Source: JANWHF01 sp036276235
GTDB taxonomy: Bacteria > Planctomycetota > Phycisphaerae > Tepidisphaerales > Tepidisphaeraceae
DNA: 18,903 nucleotides
Assembly: GCA_036276235.1 (NCBI GenBank)
Contig: DATBDZ010000125.1
Location: 1-18,903 of the forward strand
Reading direction: 5' to 3'
Shown here: in pieces, positions 6,743 through 14,039 of the stretch
How the letters are laid out: the number at the start of each line of letters is the position of its first letter
Position numbering within the stretch: the stretch's first letter is position 1
Notes under the pieces: generated by a model
Told to the model about the DNA's origin: nothing
The model's input: the letters and a program-made list of their open reading frames with translations, nothing else
Databases searched by the model: none
Translations under genes and position numbers: made by a program

Positions 6743-6943
6743 GGGTGCCACAGGTCGCGGTACTCCGAGACCTGTGCTGTTCCATGGCGCACGCGTAATG
6801 GACAAAGACGGCGGGCAGTGCCCGCCCTACGCGCCGCATTCGCCCGTAGGGCGGGGCACTGCCCTTTGCATTTATGGAGCAGACCTGTGGTGTTCCACCG
6901 CGAGAGACGCACAGGTCTGCGAGTACGCCGACCTGTGGCACCC
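6743..6943. repeat. Family D long inverted repeat with nested element
   Basis: The arms at 6743-6777 and 6909-6943 pair over about 35 bases; the left arm includes GTGCCACAGGTCGCGGTACT. They enclose 131 bases that hold a complete family B palindrome (6809-6864). Arms contain GTACTC at 6760-6765 and GAGTAC at 6921-6926. The related copy at 18646-18731 has only a 20-base loop, so the interior here looks like an insertion. The gap between pncB and the ankyrin gene (6732-6999) contains nothing else. Confidence 0.9.
6809..6864. repeat. Family B palindrome nested in the family D element
   Basis: The left arm begins GGCGGGCAGTGCCCGCCCTA and the right arm is CGTAGGGCGGGGCACTGCCC, around a 13-base loop. 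It matches the free-standing copy at 13967-14025 closely. Its place between the two arms of another palindrome suggests that one element inserted into the loop of the other. Confidence 0.9.
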
Positions 6944-6999
6944 GAGCTGACCTACTAGCGAAATCGAATTGCTAATCGAGAGTCGCATGGCAACGCGTC

Positions 7000-8508
7000 T
7001 TACCCCGGGTCGGCGTTGTACCCGGCGGCGGGCTTGGCGTCGCGCGGCGTTGGGGGTGGCGGCGTTACGCCGGCGTCGAGCATCGCCTTGTGAATCGCAT
7101 CGATCGTCTCGAATGACGGCTTGAAATTCCCTGGGCGGAATCCCTCCGCGAGCAGCAGCGGCGTCCAGCCGTATTTGTCCTTGCGATTCCACACGTCGAT
7201 CTTCGCACCGTGCTTGGCGAGGAATTCGACCATCTTCGGCAGGCTCTTGTAAGCCGCCCCGTGCATGGCGGTTTCGCCGTTCTGATCGACCGTGTTCACA
7301 TCCGCGCCGAGCGTCAACAGGTATTGCACAGCCGCCAGGCATTCCTCTTCGGTGCCCGCTTCCTCATCGGGCGCGAGCGTGCCGATGCCGGCGGCGGCCA
7401 TGAGCGGCGTGCAGCCGTCCTTGTTGCCCAGCAGCGGATCGGCGCCCAACTCCACCAGCAATTTCAGAAGCGGAAGATCGGCGGTCTTCGACGCCAGCAG
7501 AAACGCCGTCGCGCCGGCGTGATTCAATTTGCCGCGTCCGGCGGGGCCTTTATCCAGCCGCGTGTTCACCTTCGCGCCGTGCTCGACGAGGAAGCGAACA
7601 AACTGCAGGCTGGTCATGTTCCCCGATCCATTGGGCGGAGGCTGGCCATCCGGATCATCGCCGCGATTGGGCTTGCGAACCCAGGTCAGCACGTGCAGCG
7701 GCGTGTAGCCGGATCGCTGGTCATTCGCGTCGGCGCCCGCCTTGATCAATTCCGCAGCGCACTCGAAATGGCCGTTTTCCGTCGCGAGGATCAGCGCGCT
7801 GACGCCGCCTTTTGGGGTCGTGCCGCTGCCGCGCACGTTGGGGTCGATCGCCTCGTTGGCGTCGATGCTGGCCTTGAGCAGAATCCGGATGACGTCGATG
7901 CGTCCCTCGCGCGCGGCAAAGAGCATCGGCGTGAAACCGGATCGAAGCCGCGTGTGCGGATCAGCGCCCGATTTGATGAGCAATTCGACAACGGCGGCAT
8001 TCCCCTCATCCGCGGCCCACATCAGCGCCGTCTGCCCGCTCCGTTCCTTTGCATCGACTGTCGCGCCGGCATCGAGCAGGGCCTTCACCGGGCCAACGCG
8101 CCCGACGCGCGACGCCGTCATCAGCACAGTTTCCCCGCCGCGTAGCGTTGTGTTGGGATCCGCGCCGGCTTTAAGAAGCATCTGGATGATCCGCTCATTG
8201 CCGTTTGTGGCGGCTAATGAGATCGGCGTGACGCCATAGCGGTTCTCCGCCTTGGCATTCGCGCCGGCGTCGAGCAGCAGTTTCACCGACGTTGCATCGT
8301 CCTGATATGTGGCCCAATGGAGGGCGGTCATGCCGTCCGCCTGGGCGGCGTTTACGTCGGGGTGATCTTTCAGAAGCGTTTGGACTTGGGACCAGTTGGA
8401 TTTTTCAGCGGCGTCGGCGAGAGAGGAATCCGCGGCGAGTGCTCGTGAATTTAATCCAACGAGAATGATTGCAAGTGCGACAATCACCATGGAGAGCTTC
8501 GATCGCAT
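7000..8508 (-). CDS. Exported ankyrin-repeat protein
   Basis: Encodes 502 residues from the ATG at 8508. The frame is open to 8925, but that extension crosses several palindromes and is not coding. Residues 1-26 form a signal peptide (positive start, hydrophobic core, RALA before cleavage), so the protein should be periplasmic or outside. The rest is about eleven ankyrin repeats, clear examples being DGMTALHWATYQDDATSVKL near 58, SGQTALMWAADEGNAAVVEL and NGETAMHGAAYKSLPKMVEF. A proline-rich tail follows. Several repeats have insertions, one of them Gly/Pro/Asn-rich. Such proteins bind partners; no enzyme motif is seen. It lies downstream of the DUF1592 and DUF1552 genes on the same strand, an association I recall from other Planctomycetota, but with a 413-base repeat-filled gap. 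Confidence 0.88.
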   Translation of the reverse strand: MRSKLSMVIVALAIILVGLNSRALAADSSLADAAEKSNWSQVQTLLKDHPDVNAAQADGMTALHWATYQDDATSVKLLLDAGANAKAENRYGVTPISLAATNGNERIIQMLLKAGADPNTTLRGGETVLMTASRVGRVGPVKALLDAGATVDAKERSGQTALMWAADEGNAAVVELLIKSGADPHTRLRSGFTPMLFAAREGRIDVIRILLKASIDANEAIDPNVRGSGTTPKGGVSALILATENGHFECAAELIKAGADANDQRSGYTPLHVLTWVRKPNRGDDPDGQPPPNGSGNMTSLQFVRFLVEHGAKVNTRLDKGPAGRGKLNHAGATAFLLASKTADLPLLKLLVELGADPLLGNKDGCTPLMAAAGIGTLAPDEEAGTEEECLAAVQYLLTLGADVNTVDQNGETAMHGAAYKSLPKMVEFLAKHGAKIDVWNRKDKYGWTPLLLAEGFRPGNFKPSFETIDAIHKAMLDAGVTPPPPTPRDAKPAAGYNADPG

Positions 8509-8515
8509 CGGTTTT

Positions 8516-8590
8516 CGTAGGGTGCGCTTTAGCGCACGCGGAACTGCGGGGATTGCTGAGCCGTCCGCGTGTGCTGAAGCACACCCTACG
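8516..8590. repeat. Family B-like palindrome (GTAGGGTGCGC type)
   Basis: The outer arms CGTAGGGTGCGCTTTAGCGC and the reverse-complementary GTGTGCTGAAGCACACCCTACG end flank a central segment. Each arm is also a small hairpin (GTGCGCTTTAGCGCAC). It starts seven bases upstream of the ankyrin gene start, so it lies in the 5' leader of that gene. A half copy is seen at 18748-18769. Confidence 0.75.
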
Positions 8591-8660
8591 GAGGCGAAGA
8601 CGGCGGGCAGTGAGCGCCGTACGGGCTTTAGGGCAAGCGGAGCGCCTTGCGCGGCGCATT

Positions 8661-8788
8661 CTCCCTCTCCCCTGTACTCAGGGGAGAGGGTTGGGGTGAG
8701 GGGACGAACGCTTCGACTTGCGAACGGCGCCATATCGCGACACGCCGTCCCCTCACCCTGCCCTCTCCCCTGAGTACAGGGGAGAGGG
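8661..8788. repeat. Family C long inverted repeat
   Basis: The arms at about 8661-8703 and 8748-8788 are near-perfect inverted copies. Each contains its own inner palindrome, CTCCCCTGTACTCAGGGGAG and CTCCCCTGAGTACAGGGGAG. It lies in the middle of the 413-base gap between the DUF1552 and ankyrin genes, which holds three repeats and no gene. Confidence 0.9.
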
Positions 8789-8837
8789 TTCTCATTCGTA
8801 GCACGAGCCACTGAATCACGCTCTTCGAACGACATAA

Positions 8838-8894
8838 CGGCGGGGAGTGCCCGCCCTACCGGCGGCATTGGCGTAGGGCGGGCACGGCCCGCCG
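8838..8894. repeat. Family B palindrome
   Basis: The arms CGGCGGGGAGTGCCCGCCCT and CGTAGGGCGGGCACGGCCCG surround a short loop. It begins 28 bases past the stop of the DUF1552 gene in its reading direction, where it could act as a 3' hairpin. Confidence 0.85.
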
Positions 8895-8921
8895 CGAGGT
8901 TGTGTTCCGCGCTTTGCATTC

Positions 8922-10274
8922 TCAAATCCCCAGCGGCTCAAACAACTCGTCCACCTTCCCATTGCTGTCCGCGAACTTGTCGATCTTGACGCCGACTTTG
9001 TCGAGCAGGGTGAGATGGAGATTCGCCAGCGGGGTGGTTTTGTTGAAGCGGATGTGGCGGCCGCCTTTCATTCCGCCGGCTGCCCCGCCGGCTACGATGA
9101 TCGGGAGATTCGTGTGATCGTGAACGTTGGGATTGCCCATGCCGCTGCCATAGAGATAGAGCGAATTGTCGAGCAGCGTGCCGGCCCCTTCCTTCACCGC
9201 TTTGAGCTTGCCGATGAACTCGGCGAAGAGGGACACGTGGAATTGGTTGATCTTCGCCATGCGGGCGATCTTGGCGGGATCGTTGCCGTGGTGCGAGAGC
9301 GGATGATGCGGGTCGGCAACGCCAATTTCCGGATACGTGCGGTTACTGGTTTCGCGGGCGAGCTGGAACGTGATGACGCGGGTGACATCGCCCTGCAACG
9401 CAAGAACCTGTAAATCAAACATGAGCCGCGCGTGGTCTGCGTAGGATGCGGGCACGCCAACCGGCCGATCCAGGTCCGGCAGCGGATTGTCGGCGACATC
9501 GCGCTCGGCTTTTTGGATGCGCTGCTCCACATCGCGCACGGCTTCAAGATATTCATTGACCTTCGCGCGATCGGAAGGCCCCAGCGTATTGCCAAGACGC
9601 GTGATGTCATCCTTCACGAAATCGAGCAAGCTGGCGCGGCGACGTAGTGCCGCCTGGCGATCACCTTTGGTGCCGCCCTCACCAAACAACTGCTCGAAAA
9701 CCAATCGCGGATGCGCCTCGGCGGGCAGTGGCGTTGTGGGGGATGACCAGGAAAGATTGTTCTGATAGACGCAGGCGTAGCCGTTGTCGCATTGGCCGGC
9801 GGTCTGGAGCATGTCCATCGCCATCTCCAGCGACGGCAGTTGCGTCTCGCGGCCCAGTTGCTTGGCCGCGATCTGATCGACCGTCGTTCCCAGATAATAA
9901 TCGGAGCTTTCGGTGTGCTTGGCGAACGCGGCGCTGAGGAACGCGGCGTTGGACGTCGCATGCGTGCCGGGGTACGCGTTGCGCAGCTCCATGTTGCTGA
10001 GAATCGAGACGTGATCCTTCACCGGCGCCAGCGAGTTGAGAATGAAAGAGAGCTCATCGAGCTTCTCGCCGGGCGGCGTCCAGCGGGTGTTGTCGCATCC
10101 CATCGGAATGAAGACGAACCCGAGCCGGCGCACCGGCGCGGCAACGGTCGCCGCCTCGGCGGTCATCGCGGGCACCATCGCATCCAGCAGCGGCAGCGCC
10201 AAAGTCGCGCCGACGCCGCGCAGAAACGTCCGCCGCGGAAGTGCCTTTTTGGCAATAATCCTGGAAACGGTCAT
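8922..10274 (-). CDS. DUF1552 domain protein with Tat signal
   Basis: Encodes 450 residues, full length for DUF1552. The N terminus carries a twin-arginine export signal (PRRTFLRG at 13-20, then a hydrophobic stretch and AEA before cleavage near residue 41). The family is widespread in Planctomycetota, Verrucomicrobia and Myxococcota, and its biochemical role is unknown. Typical stretches are RRLGFVFIPMGCDNTRW near 49, SILSNMELRNAYPGTHA, a His-rich segment PHHPLSHHGNDPAKIARMA, and DNSLYLYGSGMGNPNVHDHT. The fold resembles the DUF1501/sulfatase-like group, but I cannot assign a catalytic centre. Its ATG overlaps the stop of the upstream cytochrome c/DUF1592 gene by four bases (ATGA), so the two are translationally coupled and probably act together in the periplasm. 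Confidence 0.93.
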   Translation of the reverse strand: MTVSRIIAKKALPRRTFLRGVGATLALPLLDAMVPAMTAEAATVAAPVRRLGFVFIPMGCDNTRWTPPGEKLDELSFILNSLAPVKDHVSILSNMELRNAYPGTHATSNAAFLSAAFAKHTESSDYYLGTTVDQIAAKQLGRETQLPSLEMAMDMLQTAGQCDNGYACVYQNNLSWSSPTTPLPAEAHPRLVFEQLFGEGGTKGDRQAALRRRASLLDFVKDDITRLGNTLGPSDRAKVNEYLEAVRDVEQRIQKAERDVADNPLPDLDRPVGVPASYADHARLMFDLQVLALQGDVTRVITFQLARETSNRTYPEIGVADPHHPLSHHGNDPAKIARMAKINQFHVSLFAEFIGKLKAVKEGAGTLLDNSLYLYGSGMGNPNVHDHTNLPIIVAGGAAGGMKGGRHIRFNKTTPLANLHLTLLDKVGVKIDKFADSNGKVDELFEPLGI

Positions 10275-12604
10275 GGGCTGGTCCTCATCTGGAATTGTGG
10301 GCTGCTGACGATCGAGACGATCAGCGTCGAGAAGCGGTAGTCCGAAGCCTTTGCCGCGCGGACGGCATCGCGAACGGCCGGCGCGTCATAGTATTCCACG
10401 CCGCGCCCCAGCGCGTAGGTGAAGAGCTTTTCGGTGAGCGTGCCGACGAAAATATCCGGCCGATCGAGCAATGCTTTCTCCAAGCCGCTCACTCCGCTGA
10501 ATTGGCTGCCATCTGGCAAGCCGCCGGAGACATCGACCGGTGTTCCATCTTCCATCGTCCGCCAGCGACCGACGGCGTCGAAATTTTCCAGCGCGAAGCC
10601 AACCGGATCCATCGCATTATGACAGCTCGCGCAGGCAGCGTTAGCGCGATGTTTCGCGAGCTTCGCCCGCATGGGCAGCGACGCCGAAACCGTATTCTCT
10701 TCCAGCGTCGGCACATTGGGCGGCGGCGGCGCGGGCGGCGCGCCAAACAAATTATCCAGAATCCATTTCCCGCGAAGGACGGGTGAAGTTCGCGTGGCGT
10801 ATGACGTCACCGTGAGCACGCTCCCCTGCCGCAGCAATCCGCCGCGCTCGCTGGTGGGATCGAGCATCACTTTGCGGAAGCGCGTGCCGTAGATATTGGG
10901 GATGCCGTAATGCTTCGCCAGCCGCTCGTTGAGCCAGGCGTGATCGGTTTTGAGAAGTTCAAGAACGCTGTGATCTTCGCGCAGCACTTCGTCGAAGAGC
11001 AACTCCGTTTCCTGGCGAAGGGCCTGGCGGAGGTTGTCGTCAAAATCAGGAAACAGCCGGCCATCAGGCGTGATCGACTCAAGATTCCGCAGATGCAGCC
11101 ACTGCTCGGCGAAGCTGGTCACAAGCGATCGCGATCGCGCATCCGCAAGCATCCGCCGCGTTTCGCGCGCCAGAATTTCAGGCTGATGCAGTTCGCGGCG
11201 CTCGGCGACGGCCAGCAACTGATCATCCGGAATGCTGCTCCAAAGGAAGAACGACAATCGCGAAGCCAGCTCGATATCGCCGATGCGATAAGCCGTGTGC
11301 GGCGCGATGCCCGAAGGATCATGCTCTACGCGAAAGAGGAAATCGTGGCTGACAAGCACGGCACTGAGCGCCGCCTCGATGGCCGAATCGAAATCGCCAT
11401 CCTTCCGCGCATCTTGATAGAAAGGCAGGATGCGGGCGACGTCGGCGTCATTCACCGGCCGCCGATAGGCGCGGCGCATCACGGTCGCAAGAATCTGCTT
11501 CGCGCAGGTTTCGTCCTGATCGGCGCTCTTCGGCCGCGCCACAAAAATCCGCTGGCGGCTCGGTGAATCTCCCGCCCCACCATCGGCAAACGGGCCCGTG
11601 ATCGAAACCTGATACACCGCAGGGTTAATCCGCGGATGGCGGTGCATGTTGAAATGCGCATCGTACGGCTCGCGGGTCGTCAGCAGCAGCTCCGATGGGT
11701 TCTTCAAAAATGTCACGCCCAGATCATGTGGGCCAGCCTTTACCGTCACGCGCAGGTTCACGTGCGCATCGACCTTCTGATAATCCTTGTTCGGCCCCGG
11801 CGGCTTTACTGTGAACAATTGCAGGCGCTGGCGATCCAGCAGCACTTCCAAATCGGTTGCTTCATGAAGCCCCTCGACCATCTCATTGCGATCGCGCGTC
11901 AGGCGGACCTGGATTTCGTATTCCCCGTCGCGCGGAAACGTGTAGTGGATCAAAGTGCCGCCGCGCGTTCCGATGGGAAGGCCTTCGACGTGATCGTCCT
12001 GCGTGATATCGGGCCGCACGCGGATCGTGTCGCCGCCCGGCGCCCGCTGCGCGCCCCCCACCGCCAGGCGGCTGATCTTCTGGGCCGCCGAAACGTAGCG
12101 ATCGAGCAACGTCGGCGAAAGATTCGCCACCGTCACATTATCAAATCCATGGCTCGCTTCATCGGCGGGCAGGAGCATCGTCGCGTCGATCTCCAGCGAC
12201 AGCAGATCGCGAATCGCATTCTGATATTCGGTGCGCGTGAGCCGGCGAATGGTGTCGGTGCGGCCAGGATTGGGCCGTTGCGCCGCCGTTTGATCGAGCG
12301 GAGCTTCGATCTGCGAAAGAATGGAAGAGTACGTTTGTTCGTCCGGTCGCTTCTTCCCCACGGGCGGCATCTGCCGACGCTCGAGCTTGCGAACAACCTT
12401 CTCCCAAATCTCGGTATGGTCGGTGACGCGATCCGTCGCGATCGCTTCGAGGTTCAATCCGCCTTTATTCGATTCGCGATCGTGGCAGTTGATGCAATAA
12501 GTATTGACCGCAGTTTGGAGGGACTCCGATTCCGCGCCGAGCGAGCACGCCGCGACGGCAGAAGTGAAGAGTGCCCCGGAGATCATTGCGAGCCGAAATG
12601 TCAT
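10271..12604 (-). CDS. Cytochrome c-type DUF1587/1595/1592/1588/1585 protein
   Basis: Encodes 777 residues. The signal at 1-24 ends in either VAAC (possible lipobox, Cys20) or LGA. A planctomycete-type cytochrome c domain follows: heme motif CINCH at 37-41 and RRQMPPVG with a likely axial Met at 79. Then come DUF1587 (about 120-182, RRLTRTEYQNAIRDLL), a beta-rich middle region, DUF1595 (CAKQILATVMRRAYRRPV), DUF1592 (ASRLSFFLWSSIPDDQLL), DUF1588 (RGGLLRQGSVLTVTSYATRT) and DUF1585 at the C terminus. A second heme-like motif, CASCH, is at 658-662. This is the usual order for the family, often called planctomycete cytochrome (PSCyt/PSD) proteins. Function is unproven; redox work in the periplasm or on polymer substrates is inferred. 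It is first in the cluster with DUF1552. Confidence 0.93.
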   Translation of the reverse strand: MTFRLAMISGALFTSAVAACSLGAESESLQTAVNTYCINCHDRESNKGGLNLEAIATDRVTDHTEIWEKVVRKLERRQMPPVGKKRPDEQTYSSILSQIEAPLDQTAAQRPNPGRTDTIRRLTRTEYQNAIRDLLSLEIDATMLLPADEASHGFDNVTVANLSPTLLDRYVSAAQKISRLAVGGAQRAPGGDTIRVRPDITQDDHVEGLPIGTRGGTLIHYTFPRDGEYEIQVRLTRDRNEMVEGLHEATDLEVLLDRQRLQLFTVKPPGPNKDYQKVDAHVNLRVTVKAGPHDLGVTFLKNPSELLLTTREPYDAHFNMHRHPRINPAVYQVSITGPFADGGAGDSPSRQRIFVARPKSADQDETCAKQILATVMRRAYRRPVNDADVARILPFYQDARKDGDFDSAIEAALSAVLVSHDFLFRVEHDPSGIAPHTAYRIGDIELASRLSFFLWSSIPDDQLLAVAERRELHQPEILARETRRMLADARSRSLVTSFAEQWLHLRNLESITPDGRLFPDFDDNLRQALRQETELLFDEVLREDHSVLELLKTDHAWLNERLAKHYGIPNIYGTRFRKVMLDPTSERGGLLRQGSVLTVTSYATRTSPVLRGKWILDNLFGAPPAPPPPNVPTLEENTVSASLPMRAKLAKHRANAACASCHNAMDPVGFALENFDAVGRWRTMEDGTPVDVSGGLPDGSQFSGVSGLEKALLDRPDIFVGTLTEKLFTYALGRGVEYYDAPAVRDAVRAAKASDYRFSTLIVSIVSSPQFQMRTSP

Positions 12605-12724
12605 CGTCGCATTTCCGATTGCCGGGAGATCTGGGATGCCGCCAACGGCGAATCAGGGCAACTTTAACCCGCTGGCGCTCCGCAAGCAACGATGAATGAC
12701 GGCCGTTCGGGCTACTATGAGCGG

Positions 12725-12929
12725 TGAGACTTTCGGCGGCTCTCTTCCCCTACCTCCGGTAATCCCAACATTTTGCATGAACAGCCTAACTCCCGTTGCG
12801 ATCTGCAATTCCAACTCAGAATTCGAGGCAACCGTCATGCTGAGGTACTCCGAAGCATCTGGCCCATTCGCGCGAGCCGGCCAGATGCTTCGGAGTACCT
12901 CAGCATGACAGTCTGCGAAGGCAGTGGAC
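12725..12929. repeat. About 200-base composite repeat, copy 2 (inverted)
   Basis: This is the reverse complement of the unit at 4962-5163: TCGGCGGC, CCCCTACCTCCGGTAATCCC, TTTGCATGAACAG, GCAATTCCAACTCAGAATTC, then the palindrome and TGCGAAGGCAGTGGA. Matches continue on both sides of the palindrome, with scattered substitutions. It lies in the 501-base gap upstream of the DUF1592 gene, so the promoter of that operon must lie in or beside it. No gene is visible in the gap. Confidence 0.8.
12831..12912. repeat. Family A palindrome, copy 3
   Basis: The arms at 12831-12864 and 12879-12912 are 34 bases long with one outer mismatch, around a 14-base loop. GTACTC is at 12845-12850 and GAGTAC at 12893-12898. 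Orientation is defined by the longer composite unit, which here is inverted relative to copy 2. Confidence 0.95.
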
Positions 12930-12937
12930 AGGGAATT

Positions 12938-13031
12938 CCGCGGGAGGGCCGGGGTGGGGGTTGTATCGACTACGCGTCTTAGGCGGCCGCCCCCCCACCC
13001 TAACCCTCCCCCGGAGTACCGGAGGAGGGGA
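12938..13031. repeat. Family C inverted repeat
   Basis: The left arm GCGGGAGGGCCGGGGTGGGG pairs with the right arm CCCCCCCACCCTAACCCTCC, and the right side ends in GGAGTACCGGAGGAGGGGA. It starts only nine bases after the composite repeat. The right end continues into ACTTGCTGCCGACACCGTC, which resembles the sequence after the composite copy at 5140-5163. Confidence 0.85.
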
Positions 13032-13105
13032 CAAGACTTGCTGCCGACACCGTCAAGCAACAACGGTCACTGCGACTTTCACTGCGTAAGCCACCGCGTG
13101 GCCGA

Positions 13106-13345
13106 CTAGTTATTACACCCGCATCCCCCGCCGCCGACGGTTCGGCCGCCGCTGGCGGCTTCGCGCGAGAAATAGACATGATCGATCTGCGCGCTCTGCA
13201 TCGGATTGCGATCCGGCTGCATGATCGCATCGGCCAGTTCCTCGCGCTGCCACGGCTTCACGGTCACGCAGCCGGAGGTGAGCGCTAGCAAGCCGCCAAT
13301 CAGAATTGCGCGGAATATCGATTGGGAGGTCCTTGTGAGTCTCAT
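13106..13345 (-). CDS. DUF4266 small lipoprotein with C-terminal GGGGCGC motif
   Basis: Encodes 79 residues. A lipoprotein signal covers 1-26 (lipobox LTSGC, Cys26). The mature part is only about 53 residues: VKPWQREELADAIM, then QSAQIDHVYFSREAASGG, and a C terminus of GGGGCGCNN with Cys75 and Cys77. This pattern (PWxRxxLA, HxYxSxEAxxGG, GGGGCGC) is that of DUF4266. The conserved CxC tail suggests a metal or thiol site, but no function is established. Its ATG overlaps the TlpA stop in TGATG, so it is translated with the thioredoxin, which could be a redox partner. DUF4266 genes are, to my knowledge, commonly found next to DUF3570 and thioredoxin genes, as here. Confidence 0.88.
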   Translation of the reverse strand: MRLTRTSQSIFRAILIGGLLALTSGCVTVKPWQREELADAIMQPDRNPMQSAQIDHVYFSREAASGGRTVGGGGCGCNN

Positions 13346-13845
13346 CAGTTTTTCTCGCTCAAAAGCTGCTCGATTTCCTGGCGGTATTCCTTGATGGTTT
13401 GATCGCCGTGAAATCCGGCGTGGACGAATCGAATTTTTCCGGCGCGGTCGATCATGAACGAGGTCGGCATCGCCTTCACGTCCGCCGACGCCACCAGCTT
13501 TTGCTGCGCGTCGCGGACGATCGGGAAGGAGACGTTCGTCGATTTGACGAACCGCTGCATATTCTCCTGCTTCTCATCCACGCTGACCGCGACGATCGTT
13601 AACCCGCGCGCGGCAAACGCCTTGTGCAGCTTCTCCATCTCAGGAAATGATGCCTTGCACGGGTCGCACCAGGATGCCCAGAAATCCAGCAGCACGACCT
13701 GCCCTTCGACCTTAGGCAGCGGGCCCTCCAGCTTGAACGATGCAAGATCAGGCAGCTTGTCCCCCTTCTTGAAATCCGCGCCCGAAAGCGATGGGAGCAC
13801 GAAAATGACAAGTGCGATGGGAAGGAAAATCTTTCGGCACATCAT
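13345..13845 (-). CDS. TlpA-like periplasmic thioredoxin
   Basis: Encodes 166 residues from the ATG at 13845, chosen because GGAG sits six bases upstream; starts at 13857 (ATG) and 13860 (TTG) would add four or five residues and lack this site. A signal peptide ends near residue 23 (LSGAD). The redoxin domain has the active site WASWCDPCK with Cys60 and Cys63, a DFWASW strand before it and the cis-proline in KAMPTSF. TlpA/ResA-like proteins reduce disulfides in the periplasm, for example in cytochrome c maturation or for a dedicated client. Here it lies between the DUF3570 barrel gene (180 bases upstream) and the DUF4266 lipoprotein gene (overlapping), which suggests a dedicated role in that module. 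Confidence 0.92.
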   Translation of the reverse strand: MMCRKIFLPIALVIFVLPSLSGADFKKGDKLPDLASFKLEGPLPKVEGQVVLLDFWASWCDPCKASFPEMEKLHKAFAARGLTIVAVSVDEKQENMQRFVKSTNVSFPIVRDAQQKLVASADVKAMPTSFMIDRAGKIRFVHAGFHGDQTIKEYRQEIEQLLSEKN

Positions 13846-13966
13846 AGCAAACTCCATCAATGCGAGTCAGGCAAGTCGAGGCCTGTGGATGACGGCGCCG
13901 GAGGGGTGCCGCGGGTCGTGTGCTTCGAGTCGTAACGCAACTGTGCCGCACACCGACGCAAGAAGA

Positions 13967-14025
13967 CGGCGGGCAGTGCCCGCCCTACGGGCGAATGCGG
14001 CGCGTAGGGCGGGCACTGCCCGCCG
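13967..14025. repeat. Family B palindrome, best-preserved copy
   Basis: The 23-base arms at 13967-13989 (beginning CGGCGGGCAGTGCCCGCCCT) and 14003-14025 (CGTAGGGCGGGCACTGCCCG and on) are exact reverse complements. It lies 15 bases beyond the DUF3570 stop (14040) in the reading direction, between the DUF3570 and TlpA genes. It may dampen or end read-through inside the module. Confidence 0.95.
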
Positions 14026-14039
14026 CTTTTCCGAATCCT

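Noticed and set aside
7210..8145. 311-residue plus-strand open frame
   Set aside because: It mirrors the ankyrin repeats on the other strand; the regular ankyrin pattern explains its openness.
8509..8925. N-terminal extension of the ankyrin protein (139 residues)
   Set aside because: It translates three palindromic repeats; the signal peptide starts at 8508.
9720..9735. GCGGGCAGTGGCG within the DUF1552 gene as a family B repeat
   Set aside because: The match is short, has no second arm and fits the coding sequence of the gene.
11636..12667. 343-residue plus-strand open frame
   Set aside because: It is antisense to the DUF1592 protein and extends into the repeat region without any motif.
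12696..13063. Several 60-136 residue frames in the gap upstream of the DUF1592 gene
   Set aside because: They are translations of the composite and family C repeats in different frames.
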